From: Chryseolinea lacunae
GTDB lineage: Bacteria > Bacteroidota > Bacteroidia > Cytophagales > Cyclobacteriaceae
NCBI RefSeq assembly: GCF_016735595.1
Contig: NZ_JAERRB010000009.1
Coordinates: forward strand, 62,001-126,000
Direction of reading: 5' to 3'
Length of the DNA stretch: 64,000 nucleotides
Below the pieces are notes generated by a model. The model did no database searches. It was not told the DNA's origin and saw only the letters and a program-made list of their open reading frames with translations. The first letter of the stretch is position 1; every line of letters begins with the position of its first letter. This document shows positions 16,767-25,286 of the stretch, in pieces. A program made the position numbers and the translations under genes.

Positions 16767-18941
16767 CTACATCCGCTCGCCAAGTGCCACCCCTTTCAAC
16801 TCCTCCTGTTTCGAGAACGGTTGATTATACAATCGTTTTCCCAGGGCTTTGAAAAGCGCGTTGGCTACGGCGCCCCCGGTAGGTGGCAAGGCGGGTTCGC
16901 CAAGGCCTGTGGGGTCGATGCCGTTGTTCACAAAGTGCACATCGATGGGCGGCACTTCTTTCATGCGTATGAGACGGTAGGCATTGAAGTTCTTTTGTTC
17001 GGCGGCGCCGTCTTTGAAGGTGAGGCTGCCGTAAAGCGCGTGACCTAATCCATCCACTACACCTCCGCGCACCTGTTGATTGGCGCCACTCAGGTTCACC
17101 ACCACACCGCAATCGGCCGCAGCGTGAATCTTTTGCAGGACAGGCTTCCCTTTCTTCATTTCAATTTCCGCCACCTGCGCCACATACGACCGGTGCGAAA
17201 AATAAACACTGAAGCCCTGCGACACACCCTTCTTCTTGCCCCACTGCGATTTCTCTACAGCCAGGTTGATGACGGCTTTCATCCGGTCTATATCATACTT
17301 GATGGCGCCCACCGGCGATGTCTTTGCTTTGTCGAGTAACGCGAGACGGAATACCACCGGGTCTTTACCTGCGGCCATGGCCACTTCGTCGATGAAAGCC
17401 TGCTCGGCAAACGCGAGGAAGTTGGTGATCGGTGCGCGCCAGGCACCGGTGGTGATGGGCGATTTATGTTCGACCGATTCGATCAACAGATGATCGACCG
17501 CGCCCGACGGAAAATTATCTTCACGTGTGCAGTTGCCGGCGTTGATGCCGACACCGCGTAGTTTATAGGCCACCAGGTTGCCTTGTGCATCCAGCGCCGC
17601 TTCAAAACGATAGCGCACGGCGGGTCGATAGCTTCCTCCGGTCATGTCGTCTTCGCGGGTCCAGATTACTTTCACGGGGGCTTTGATGATGCTGGACAGT
17701 TCGGCAGCTTCCAGCACATAGTCGGCTTTCAATCTCCGGCCGAAACCTCCGCCAAGGCGTGTCAGCTCCAGGGTGATTTGTTCGGGCGGTATGCTGAGAA
17801 GCTTCGCGGTTTCGTTGCGCGCCATGTCGGGTGTCTGCGAAGGTCCAACCAATTCCACCCCATCGGGTCGCACGTGCGCAAAGAAGTTCATCGGCTCCAT
17901 GGGACTGTGCGAAAGGAACGGGCATTGATACTCACGCGAGATCACTTTCGCGGCCGACTTAAACGCCGTGTCCACATCACCATCCTTGCGTTTCACCGAA
18001 ACCACCGTGGCGTCTTTGCTGTCGAGCAAGGTCTTGAACAGCTGATCGTGATCGGCTGTGCTTTCCAGCTTCCCTTCGGCTTCATACTCCACCTTCACGG
18101 CCTTGCGTGCTTTGTTCACTTGCCACGTAGACTTACCCACAATGGCGATGTTATTCTTGAACGTCACCACGTCCACAATGCCGGGCATGGTTTTGGCAGC
18201 GGAGACGTCGATAGTTTTTATTTTTGTTCCAAATGCCGGAGGGCGTTGCAACATGGCGAAGAGCATGCCTTCGCGATAGAAGTCGAGGCCATACAGCGGC
18301 TTGCCTGTGATCATCTCTTTGTTGTCGACATTGCGCACGGCGGTGCCGATCAACTTGAAATCTTTCTTATCCTTCAGCTTCACGTCTGTGGGCACGGCAA
18401 TGGCCGAAGCGTCTGTGGCCAATTCGCCATAGGTGGCTTTGCGTCCGCTTTCTTTATGAAACACCACACTCTTCTCGGCGGTGAGCGACGCCACGGGCAC
18501 GTTCCATTTTTTTGCTGCGGCTTCCATCAGCATGTGGCGCGCAGTGGCTCCAGCCTTGCGCAGGCGTTCCCAGCTGTGCGGAATGGCGCCGCTGCCACCG
18601 GTCACCTGGCGTTCATACTTCTTCGTGTCGAGCGCGGCCTGCATCACGTGAACCTTTGACCAATCGGCGTCCAGCTCTTCGGCCACGATCATGGGAAACG
18701 ATGTTTTTATGTTCTGACCCAACTCCGGGTTGGGCGAAAAGATGGTGATCACATCGTCGGGTGAAATAGACAGGTAGCTGTTGAATGGAATTTCGCCCGC
18801 AGCCAGCGCGCTTGCACGCACCACCTCCAATTCGGAAGCTGTGGCTTCGGCGGCAGCCCAATGAAAGCCCAGCAACAGGCCACCGCTTGCTGTGGCGGCC
18901 ATCTTCAGAAAATCTCTTCGGTTTGTTTTGAGCAGTGTCAT
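16767..18941 (-). CDS. Molybdopterin-binding subunit of a xanthine dehydrogenase-family oxidoreductase (IorB-like)
   Basis: I place the start at the ATG at 18941 (724 residues). The frame is open further upstream, but that part overlaps the small-subunit gene in another frame and does not look like protein. The chosen start exposes a twin-arginine signal (TNRRDFLKMAATASGG). The remainder resembles the large subunit of isoquinoline 1-oxidoreductase/aldehyde oxidase-type periplasmic enzymes: GSGAIPHSWERLRKAGA, HSPMEPMNFFA, LGGGFGRRL and the closing GGAVANALFKALGKRLY. It would bind molybdopterin cytosine dinucleotide and hydroxylate aldehydes or N-heterocycles. The 2Fe-2S subunit gene is 2 bases upstream. 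Confidence 0.88.
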   Translation of the reverse strand: MTLLKTNRRDFLKMAATASGGLLLGFHWAAAEATASELEVVRASALAAGEIPFNSYLSISPDDVITIFSPNPELGQNIKTSFPMIVAEELDADWSKVHVMQAALDTKKYERQVTGGSGAIPHSWERLRKAGATARHMLMEAAAKKWNVPVASLTAEKSVVFHKESGRKATYGELATDASAIAVPTDVKLKDKKDFKLIGTAVRNVDNKEMITGKPLYGLDFYREGMLFAMLQRPPAFGTKIKTIDVSAAKTMPGIVDVVTFKNNIAIVGKSTWQVNKARKAVKVEYEAEGKLESTADHDQLFKTLLDSKDATVVSVKRKDGDVDTAFKSAAKVISREYQCPFLSHSPMEPMNFFAHVRPDGVELVGPSQTPDMARNETAKLLSIPPEQITLELTRLGGGFGRRLKADYVLEAAELSSIIKAPVKVIWTREDDMTGGSYRPAVRYRFEAALDAQGNLVAYKLRGVGINAGNCTREDNFPSGAVDHLLIESVEHKSPITTGAWRAPITNFLAFAEQAFIDEVAMAAGKDPVVFRLALLDKAKTSPVGAIKYDIDRMKAVINLAVEKSQWGKKKGVSQGFSVYFSHRSYVAQVAEIEMKKGKPVLQKIHAAADCGVVVNLSGANQQVRGGVVDGLGHALYGSLTFKDGAAEQKNFNAYRLIRMKEVPPIDVHFVNNGIDPTGLGEPALPPTGGAVANALFKALGKRLYNQPFSKQEELKGVALGERM

Positions 18942-18943
18942 GG

Positions 18944-19405
18944 CTATTTCATTTTGGTGGAGGCAAGCGCAACGGCTTCGTGAATGCGATGATAGGTTCC
19001 ACAACGGCAGATGTTGCCGTTCATGGCCGTGTCGATCTGCTCGCCCGTAGGCTTGGGTGTTTTGGCCAGCAGGGCTGCGGCCGTCATGATTTGCCCGGCC
19101 TGGCAATAGCCACACTGGGCCACGTCCACCTCATCCCAGGCCAACTGCACCGGGTGATCGCCGTGTTCCGACAAGCCTTCGATGGTGGTGATCTTGCTCG
19201 CCCCTACGGCCGAAACCGGAAACGAACACGAACGAATGGGATTGCCATTGACATGCACCGTGCAGGCGCCGCATTGCGCAATGCCACAACCAAACTTGGT
19301 GCCCACCAATCCCAAATGATCGCGCAGCACCCACAGCAGTGGGGTGTCGGCCTCCACGTCGGCCTGCAGACTGCGCCCGTTGATTTGCAAGGTATAATTC
19401 GCCAT
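18944..19405 (-). CDS. 2Fe-2S subunit of the molybdenum hydroxylase (IorA-like)
   Basis: This 153-residue protein has two [2Fe-2S] clusters visible by motif: a plant-ferredoxin-like FGCGIAQCGACTVH with a preceding loop, and the alpha-helical domain CGYCQAGQIM with CRCGTYHRI. Length and order match the small subunit of CoxS/IorA-type enzymes. It has no signal peptide of its own, so it probably crosses the membrane folded with the Tat-signal large subunit. The genes form a two-gene operon; TATTTTTG at 19436-19443 fits a -7 promoter element upstream. Confidence 0.92.
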   Translation of the reverse strand: MANYTLQINGRSLQADVEADTPLLWVLRDHLGLVGTKFGCGIAQCGACTVHVNGNPIRSCSFPVSAVGASKITTIEGLSEHGDHPVQLAWDEVDVAQCGYCQAGQIMTAAALLAKTPKPTGEQIDTAMNGNICRCGTYHRIHEAVALASTKMK

Positions 19406-19721
19406 GAGTAAATTATTTTAGGAAAGTTAAGATACCAAAAATAACAAACCGGCAGAATGGAATTGTGGGGATTGGTCGGAGAAAGCGGTGGATGGAAAGA
19501 AGCGTTTGAGAAATGACAAGACTGAAGATTATCGGGGAAATTGCCCCGATTCTAGTAGCACCTGCCGAACGACGAAGCCTTTTGGGGACGGTTCTTTAAA
19601 CTTGGATGATCTTTTGGCCCCGGATTGACATTGCCCTGAACATTTTGGGCTAACGTGGCATGCTTTTTTATAACGGCCGACAATTGCTACCGTCAAAATG
19701 CGTGTAGCCTTAACGATAGTT
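19406..19721. other. Intergenic region with a short hairpin
   Basis: There is no gene here. The only structure I see is a perfect 7-bp inverted repeat, ATCGGGG at 19531-19537 and CCCCGAT at 19544-19550, with a 6-base loop and no U-run. It might be a stem in the leader or trailer, or chance. A T-run at 19664-19669 is isolated. Confidence 0.4.
19436..19443 (-). promoter_or_regulatory. Possible Bacteroidota -7 element before the 2Fe-2S gene
   Basis: On the minus strand TATTTTTG fits TAnnTTTG and lies about 31 bases upstream of the start codon. No TTTG is seen at the usual -33 distance, so this is weak support. Confidence 0.3.
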
Positions 19722-20645
19722 TCATTCCTTCAATTTCTTCTCCAACACCGCACGACTTTCCACCAGACCTTTATACCTCAACGTATCTTCCGACATGGTG
19801 CCGATGGCTGCCAATAGCGCCAGCTTTTCCTCGCCCGTTAATGCATCGACATCATAGAAGTAGGTATGGATTGTGAAAAGAAAAGCGTTTGCTTCCGGAA
19901 AGCCCACCAGGTTCTGGCGTTCGGTGCGGATGTAGAACTTGGGCGATTGTGTGTCGGTTTTGCGGCCATACCAAAAATCGTGATCAACGCGTTCGGGTGC
20001 GATCGGATGATGATTCAGTCGCGTGTCGGTGGCCACGCCCCAGGCAAAGCGTGTGAAGGGTCCTCGCGACACCAATGTGGCCAGCATGACGGGATAGTGT
20101 TTCAACGTTCGTTCCATGCCCGGCACCGGCGCATGAATGTGCGAAAAAGGATTGCCGATTTTTTCTGCCGGGTCCCAGTGATTGGGTGCGCATAAATGAA
20201 TCGCTGCCAGCCAATCCTGGTCTCCCTCCAACTGAAATACCGCCACATCTTCCTGCAACTGACTGCACAGCGCATCAAACACGGAAACATAGTCACCTTC
20301 TATCAACGCTCCGGAGTCGTCCCAAACAATTGCCTTGCCCGTCTTGCGATTTAAAAACCGACCGAATCCGTTTTCTTCACGGAACGAAAAACATTCGGGA
20401 TGATCATTGACCAACGTCTCTGCAATGAAACGATTAACACGTTGCATCGTGCCCGGACCGGGATTCGCCTCGCGATAATATTTATGGATGTCTTCGTCGC
20501 GGCAAACCTGCTTGTTGGCCAGTGCATGATCATAGTAGTCGTCGATTGTAAATACCCGCGACGGTTCGCCTTGCCCGACCTTCGCCATGGGAGAAAGACC
20601 GGGTGTGGTTGAGTACGTTCCGTTGAGGAAGGGAAGATATTTCAT
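19722..20645 (-). CDS. DUF3445 family protein (heme-dependent oxidative N-demethylase-like)
   Basis: I use the ATG at 20645 (307 residues, MKYLPFLNGTYS...); a longer open frame upstream lacks family character. The sequence fits DUF3445, the family of heme-dependent oxidative N-demethylases: RVFTIDDYYDHALANK, a central FQLEGDQDWLAAIHLCAPNHW segment, IHAPVPGME, RFAWGVATDTRLNHHP, and a C-terminal RTERQNLVGFP. In related enzymes a mono-heme alpha subunit works with flavin and ferredoxin partners; none is adjacent here, so it may act alone or in a different role. It is divergent from the AraC-fusion regulator gene. Confidence 0.78.
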   Translation of the reverse strand: MKYLPFLNGTYSTTPGLSPMAKVGQGEPSRVFTIDDYYDHALANKQVCRDEDIHKYYREANPGPGTMQRVNRFIAETLVNDHPECFSFREENGFGRFLNRKTGKAIVWDDSGALIEGDYVSVFDALCSQLQEDVAVFQLEGDQDWLAAIHLCAPNHWDPAEKIGNPFSHIHAPVPGMERTLKHYPVMLATLVSRGPFTRFAWGVATDTRLNHHPIAPERVDHDFWYGRKTDTQSPKFYIRTERQNLVGFPEANAFLFTIHTYFYDVDALTGEEKLALLAAIGTMSEDTLRYKGLVESRAVLEKKLKE

Positions 20646-20984
20646 CACGCAGATTCGGGTTCGATAACCTAAAATATTTGATCTGCTTTGCTGAAATGGC
20701 ACACCCCGGCATAAATAATTCAGTATTCGATTGCATCCCCGTTCAAAACCGTCATATCTGTCCATGCAATTTCTCAACAGGGCCAATTTCCGCATCGCTC
20801 AACCAAAGCCTGCACGCTTTGACTATACTGGCAAGTAACAAGGCGGATTCTCCGTTTCGGCGGGGACGCACCCCTTCAAATATTCTATCCTTATTTTCCG
20901 ATCCCTCTCAAAAAAGATTATCTTCCTAAACGATTCACCCTTCCCCCATTTCATTGTCCTCACCGGTATACCTAAAACAGTATT
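20646..20984. other. Divergent intergenic region, nothing recognised
   Basis: 339 bases lie between divergent start codons of the DUF3445 gene and the AraC-fusion regulator. Promoters for both must be here, but no perfect TAnnTTTG/TTTG pair, repeat, terminator or RNA stood out. Confidence 0.4.
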
Positions 20985-22067
20985 ATGCCGCTTTACATGG
21001 ACTTTCATAAAAACGTGGTGGCCACTTTCGACGAAGTGGTGATGTCGCATCTGGCCGACCTGCAAGTGCAGGACAAACACCACGTGAAGTATCACAAGTT
21101 CTGGATGAACCCAAAGGAAGGATCTGTCTACTGTCTCATCGAAGCCCCCGACCGCCATGCCTGCGAAGCGGTGCACAAGGAGTCGCACGGACAAGTGGCC
21201 TGCTCGATTGTGGAAGTGGACCCTGAGTTTTTCAAGCTCTTCATGGGCGATGGCCATCACAGCGATCACGGCCCTATGCATCATGCCGATGGTTCCCTTG
21301 ACCTGGGTTATCGCAACGTGCTGGTGGTGTCGCTCTGGAATGTGCTGGGCGCCCGCTCAACCGAAGCCCGCAAAGCCGTGCAGGACCGAATCATGTCGCA
21401 CTATGGACGAATCATCAGGTGGGCCTCGAACGACAACCTCATTGGTGTTTTCAACGACGCGGTGAATGCCGTGCGCTGTGCCAAGAACATCAAGCTGGCG
21501 TTGCAAGGCCTGCCCCCCACCGAACCAGGGCAGCGTGTGCGTTTCAAGATCGGTCTCAGTGCGGGGCAACCGGTCACTGAAACCTCGGGCCAATTCGGCG
21601 ACGCCGTGCGGCTCGGCCTGCAATTGTGCACCGTGGCACGCGAAGAAGAAATCCTGGTTTCGTCCCTTGTAAAGCAGCTGTGCTACGATGAAGCGTTGCT
21701 GCAGGATCCGCACACCGACGCGGTGAAACTGCTCAACACAAAAGAAGAAGAATTTATACTCGAGCTCCTCAATATCACCGAAGCCCGCCTCGCCGACGAA
21801 GCCTTCACCATCGACACGCTCAGTCGCGACATCGGCATGAGTCGCCCGCAACTCTATCGAAAAATCACCGCCTTGATAGGCCGCTCCCCCAACGATTTGC
21901 TTCGCGACCTGCGCATGGAGAAAGCAGTGGGCCTGTTGAAACAAAGAGCAGGCAACATCTCAGAAATTGCACTGGAGGTGGGCTACAACAACGCCTCCTA
22001 TTTTGCCAAATGCTTCCACGAAAAATTCGGATGCAATCCCTCCGCCTTCGAGGCCCGGCAAGCCTGA
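20985..22067 (+). CDS. DUF4242 - cyclase-like - AraC-type transcriptional regulator
   Basis: This 360-residue protein shows three parts. Residues 1-85 match the DUF4242/SCO4226-type nickel-binding fold (PLYMDFHKNV, CLIEAPDRHACEAVHKESHG). A His-rich linker follows at about 88-104 (GHHSDHGPMHH). Residues about 110-235 resemble a class III nucleotide cyclase domain (VRFKIGLSAGQPV, FGDAVRLGLQLCTVA, EEEILVSS), but the metal-binding Asp positions are not preserved, so it is probably a degenerate sensor. Residues about 255-358 are an AraC double helix-turn-helix (LSRDIGMSRPQLYRKI, ISEIALEVGYNNASYFAKCF). A metal- or ligand-responsive regulator is likely, with the downstream flavoenzyme gene as candidate target. 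Confidence 0.82.
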   Translation: MPLYMDFHKNVVATFDEVVMSHLADLQVQDKHHVKYHKFWMNPKEGSVYCLIEAPDRHACEAVHKESHGQVACSIVEVDPEFFKLFMGDGHHSDHGPMHHADGSLDLGYRNVLVVSLWNVLGARSTEARKAVQDRIMSHYGRIIRWASNDNLIGVFNDAVNAVRCAKNIKLALQGLPPTEPGQRVRFKIGLSAGQPVTETSGQFGDAVRLGLQLCTVAREEEILVSSLVKQLCYDEALLQDPHTDAVKLLNTKEEEFILELLNITEARLADEAFTIDTLSRDIGMSRPQLYRKITALIGRSPNDLLRDLRMEKAVGLLKQRAGNISEIALEVGYNNASYFAKCFHEKFGCNPSAFEARQA

Positions 22068-22072
22068 CACAT

Positions 22073-22102
22073 TTTGAACAGATTGTGTTTTGATTTGAAC
22101 AG
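22073..22102 (+). promoter_or_regulatory. Candidate AraC-type operator: two direct repeats 21 bp apart
   Basis: TTTGAACAG occurs at 22073-22081 and again at 22094-22102, a start-to-start distance of 21 bp or two helical turns, which is how AraC-family proteins bind. The pair lies just after the AraC-fusion gene and 91 bases before the flavoenzyme start. Confidence 0.5.
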
Positions 22103-22192
22103 CTACTGTTAGATCGCCGCAGGATTTAATCCCTCCTTTGACTCGCGATTCATGAATCTCACAGTACGTTCAACCCTCAAACAAAATCGTCT

Positions 22193-23602
22193 ATGCTCTC
22201 AACACTCGATCAGGAAACCAAAACCCCCACGCTCAACGAACAAGCTCTCTCTTCCTTCCGCGCACAACTTCGCGGCAACATCATCACCCGAAACGATCCC
22301 ACCTACAACAACGACCGGAAAGTCTACAACGGCATGATCGACAAACGTCCTCTGCTTATCGTGAAATGCCGGGACACGGCCGATGTGATGGCCACCGTGA
22401 ACTTTGCGCGCAACCAGAACCTGGTGCTGGCCGTGCGCGGCGGTGGTCACAATGGCGGCGGCCTCGGCCTGTGCAACGATGGCCTGGTGCTGGACCTCTC
22501 GCTCATGAAAGGCATACGCGTGGACCCCGTCAACAAAACCGTGCGCGTAGAAGGTGGATGCCTGCTGGGTGAGATGGATCATGCCACGCATGCGTTTGGT
22601 ATGGCCGTGCCCTGCGGCATCAACGCCACCACCGGTGTGGGCGGGCTGGCCTTGGGTGGAGGCGTGGGCTACCTCTCGCGCAAATACGGCCTCACCATCG
22701 ACAGTCTTCTTGAAGCCGATGTGGTGCTGGCCGATGGAAGATTTCTGACGGCCAGCGCAAATCAAAATGAAGACCTGTTCTGGGCCATTCGCGGCGGCGG
22801 CGGAAACTTTGGTGTGATCACGTCTTTTCTTTTCCGCACACATCCCGTGAGCACCGTGTATGCCGGCCCCATGCTCTGGAACCTCGACGAATCGCGCGAA
22901 GTGATGGAATGGTATCGCGATTTTATGAAACACGCACCCGACGACATCTATGGTTTCTTTGCCTTTCTGGTGGTGCCGCCGGTGGCACCCTTCCCGGTTG
23001 AATTGCAGTCCAAAAAAATGTGTGGCATTGTGTGGTGCTACACCGGCGCGTTAGACGATGCGGAGAAAGCCTTCAAACCCATTCGCGGATTCAAGAAACC
23101 CGCGCTCGACTTTGTGGGCCCCATTCCTCACCCGGTGCTGCAAAGTTTGTTCGACGCCCTCTATCCATCGGGCATGCAGTGGTATTGGAAAGGTGACTTT
23201 GTGAACGAACTCACAGATGCTGCCATCGACATTCACTTGCAGTATGGCGAACAGCTCCCGTCCATGTTCTCCACCATGCACCTCTACCCCATCAACGGTG
23301 CTGCGGCGCAAGTGGGCAAGCATGACACCGCCTGGAACAATCGCGACAGCACCTGGGCTATGGTGATTGCCGGCATCGACCCCGACCCGGCAAACAAAGA
23401 TGTGATCACACAATGGGCAAAAAACTATTGGCAGGATCTGCACCCGCTTAGCGCCGGTGGATCGTACGTGAACTTTATGATGGACGAAGGCACCGATCGT
23501 GTGAAAGCCACCTATGGCGAAAACTATGATCGCCTCGTGTCCATCAAGAAAAAATACGATCCCAAAAATCTATTCAGCGTAAATCAGAATATAAAACCAT
23601 AG
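22193..23602 (+). CDS. Berberine-bridge-type FAD-dependent oxidoreductase
   Basis: This 469-residue cytoplasmic protein has a PCMH-type FAD-binding domain, with the covalent-FAD His candidate in VRGGGHNGGGLGLC, then VGGLALGGGVGYLSRKYGL, and a C-terminal BBE segment (YDPKNLFSVNQNIKP). In the bicovalent members a Cys lies at a fixed place before the GVGG loop; here the Cys in AVPCGINATTGVGG is three residues further away, so mono-covalent FAD via His is more likely. Substrates of the family range from oligosaccharides to alkaloids and cannot be assigned. The gene lies downstream of the AraC-fusion regulator, with the repeat pair between them. Confidence 0.87.
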   Translation: MLSTLDQETKTPTLNEQALSSFRAQLRGNIITRNDPTYNNDRKVYNGMIDKRPLLIVKCRDTADVMATVNFARNQNLVLAVRGGGHNGGGLGLCNDGLVLDLSLMKGIRVDPVNKTVRVEGGCLLGEMDHATHAFGMAVPCGINATTGVGGLALGGGVGYLSRKYGLTIDSLLEADVVLADGRFLTASANQNEDLFWAIRGGGGNFGVITSFLFRTHPVSTVYAGPMLWNLDESREVMEWYRDFMKHAPDDIYGFFAFLVVPPVAPFPVELQSKKMCGIVWCYTGALDDAEKAFKPIRGFKKPALDFVGPIPHPVLQSLFDALYPSGMQWYWKGDFVNELTDAAIDIHLQYGEQLPSMFSTMHLYPINGAAAQVGKHDTAWNNRDSTWAMVIAGIDPDPANKDVITQWAKNYWQDLHPLSAGGSYVNFMMDEGTDRVKATYGENYDRLVSIKKKYDPKNLFSVNQNIKP

Positions 23603-23614
23603 CGGGAACAGTTG

Positions 23615-23669
23615 ATTCTTCTTCCGGATGGCCTTGCAAAATCGTATATCCGGAAGAAGAATTATTTTT
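23615..23669 (+). terminator. Rho-independent terminator after the flavoenzyme gene
   Basis: A perfect 15-bp inverted repeat (ATTCTTCTTCCGGAT at 23615-23629, its complement at 23648-23662) with an 18-base loop is followed by TTATTTTT. The right arm touches the stop codon of the convergent gene, so it probably insulates both. Confidence 0.85.
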
Positions 23670-24072
23670 CTTCAGTCGGTGCTTTATACTTCTGATAATA
23701 GAATGCCGGAATGAGCAGCATCAACAAAGTGGGGTTGAGCACAAGGCGGTGCAGAAATGAAATCAACGGGCCGTTGTAGAACGGGAAGTATACTTTCAGT
23801 ATAAAATACGGAAGCAGAAAAACGACGAGCCCCGTCACCTGTACGTACACGGCAAACACGAGATACTTGCGCTCCACAAACAAGGCATAGATAAGCGCGA
23901 TGGCAAGCGCATCGTTGAGCAGGAAACGGATGGTGCGATTGACAAGAAAGTGGCTCAGGTGCGATCCTCCCATCCCAAACCAGGCGGCCACATCCACGCG
24001 CTGGAACAGGAACACCAGCACCATGCCGGCTACACTAAACACACCTATAATTTTGCGATAGCCAGGGCTCAT
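23662..24072 (-). CDS. Exosortase F-associated membrane protein
   Basis: I choose the ATG at 24072 (136 residues), which overlaps the stop of the exosortase gene as ATGA; a start 48 bases upstream is possible. The protein is very hydrophobic, with about four or five membrane segments, including VFSVAGMVLVFLF, FLLNDALAIALIYALF and VYVQVTGLVVFLL, and ends with a charged KYKAPTEEK. It matches the small partner protein encoded next to XrtF in Bacteroidota. Its role in exosortase processing is unknown. Confidence 0.82.
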   Translation of the reverse strand: MSPGYRKIIGVFSVAGMVLVFLFQRVDVAAWFGMGGSHLSHFLVNRTIRFLLNDALAIALIYALFVERKYLVFAVYVQVTGLVVFLLPYFILKVYFPFYNGPLISFLHRLVLNPTLLMLLIPAFYYQKYKAPTEEK

Positions 24073-24605
24073 GCCTTCGGAATTCGTAGACCCGAATATT
24101 TTCTCACCCACCAGATCCACAACACAAACACGACGAGATAGAGAAAGGCCGTGAACAAATACTTATGGGTAAAATACATGGCGTCCGGCATATAGACGGC
24201 AACCCAGAACAGGGAAACGATGCGCCCAAGGTTTGCTACGTGAAGAATGAACAACCCCATCACCGAAAACCAGAGCAGGTTCCGGCCCATCGGTCCGAAC
24301 GCCACCAGGAAAGCAATGAAGATGATGGCCACGTTGATGCCATTGCAGCCTTCATAGACCGCCAGGATGTTGTCGGTCTTGAACACCATGTTGGTGGTGG
24401 GTGCCGCCAAATCGTCCACGGCCGTGGTGGGCCATCCGCATGCACTGAGAAACCACGCCGATTGCACCGTCACTTCGCGCGTGGCGCCATCCACATGGGG
24501 GCGATAGCGTGTCACATACGCGCCATAGAGCAGGTTGGCCACCACATAGATGCCCACAAATTTCAGTAAAAAAAATACGGTCGGTTTAAATTCCTGCCAC
24601 GACAT
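24069..24605 (-). CDS. xrtF: Exosortase family protein XrtF
   Basis: This 178-residue integral-membrane cysteine transpeptidase candidate has the family catalytic triad in order: Cys in YEGCNGINV, Arg in ANLGRIVSLFW and His in YFTHKYLF. These sit in or near transmembrane helices, as in EpsH/exosortases that cleave C-terminal sorting tails and attach the protein to a cell-surface acceptor. The short length fits XrtF. Its partner gene overlaps by 4 bases, and two acetyltransferase genes and a PglC-type transferase lie directly upstream on the same strand. No substrate with a sorting tail of this type is visible in the window. Confidence 0.9.
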   Translation of the reverse strand: MSWQEFKPTVFFLLKFVGIYVVANLLYGAYVTRYRPHVDGATREVTVQSAWFLSACGWPTTAVDDLAAPTTNMVFKTDNILAVYEGCNGINVAIIFIAFLVAFGPMGRNLLWFSVMGLFILHVANLGRIVSLFWVAVYMPDAMYFTHKYLFTAFLYLVVFVLWIWWVRKYSGLRIPKA

Positions 24606-24644
24606 ACGGTAGTCTGTAAAAAGTTAATACGAAGCCCTGGAGGT

Positions 24645-25286
24645 TCATTTCGAAACAGAGCTTACAATTTTTGCGGGCACACCCACGGCGGTCACCCTTT
24701 CGGGCACATCGTGAATAACCACGGCGCCCATCCCAATCTTGCTCAGGTTGCCGATGGTGATTCGGTTCATGATGGAGGAGCCTGAGCCGATGAGCACACA
24801 ATTGCCGATGGCCACCTGCCCCGCCACATTCACACCCGGCATCACCGACGTGCACGACCCAAGGGTGGTGTCGTGCCCGATGGTGCAGTTGAGATTCACC
24901 AGCACGTGCGCGCCCAACCGGATGTCGGTGGTGAGCACGCTGCCGGCACAGAGAATGCTTCCTTCGCCCACGGCAATGGATGCCTCATCCTGCAAAATAA
25001 CAGACGGATGTTTCAACACGGGGAAGATGACGCGGGGGCCTTTAATTTTTGATGCGGCTTCGAATTTCATCACGGGATCGCCAAAGGCAATCACCACATG
25101 AACGGGTTTGTCAAACGCCTTCAGCGCTTCCACGCCACCCAAAACCTGCACACCTTTCACCAGCGTGCCAGCGGCCAGGCTGTCGTCGAGAAAACCGATC
25201 GGCTCAAAACGGTCGAGTGCGCGCACCAGCGACAACACTTCCTTGCCCAGTCCTCCGGCCCCATAGATCAGCAGTGGCTCTTTCAT
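24645..25286 (-). CDS. NeuD/PglD-type sugar O/N-acetyltransferase (second copy)
   Basis: This 213-residue protein has an N-terminal Rossmann-like PglD_N domain (LLIYGAGGLGKEVL) followed by a left-handed beta-helix of hexapeptide repeats (HVLVNLNCTIGHDTTLGSC, VAIGNCVLIGSGS). The His in IGHDTTLG is the expected catalytic base and the end AVGVPAKIV is the family tail. Such enzymes acetylate an amino group on a UDP-sugar or O-acetylate sialic acid. Its ATG overlaps the preceding gene by 4 bases. It is similar in architecture to the next gene upstream, suggesting duplication followed by specialisation. Confidence 0.85.
   Translation of the reverse strand: MKEPLLIYGAGGLGKEVLSLVRALDRFEPIGFLDDSLAAGTLVKGVQVLGGVEALKAFDKPVHVVIAFGDPVMKFEAASKIKGPRVIFPVLKHPSVILQDEASIAVGEGSILCAGSVLTTDIRLGAHVLVNLNCTIGHDTTLGSCTSVMPGVNVAGQVAIGNCVLIGSGSSIMNRITIGNLSKIGMGAVVIHDVPERVTAVGVPAKIVSSVSK

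Noticed and set aside
17583-18659. Plus-strand frame of 358 residues inside the molybdenum hydroxylase gene
   Set aside because: It lies fully opposite a large, motif-supported gene and shows no recognisable domain.
19531-19550. Seven-bp hairpin considered as a terminator
   Set aside because: There is no U-run next to it on either strand, and it lies about 125 bases from the nearest gene start.
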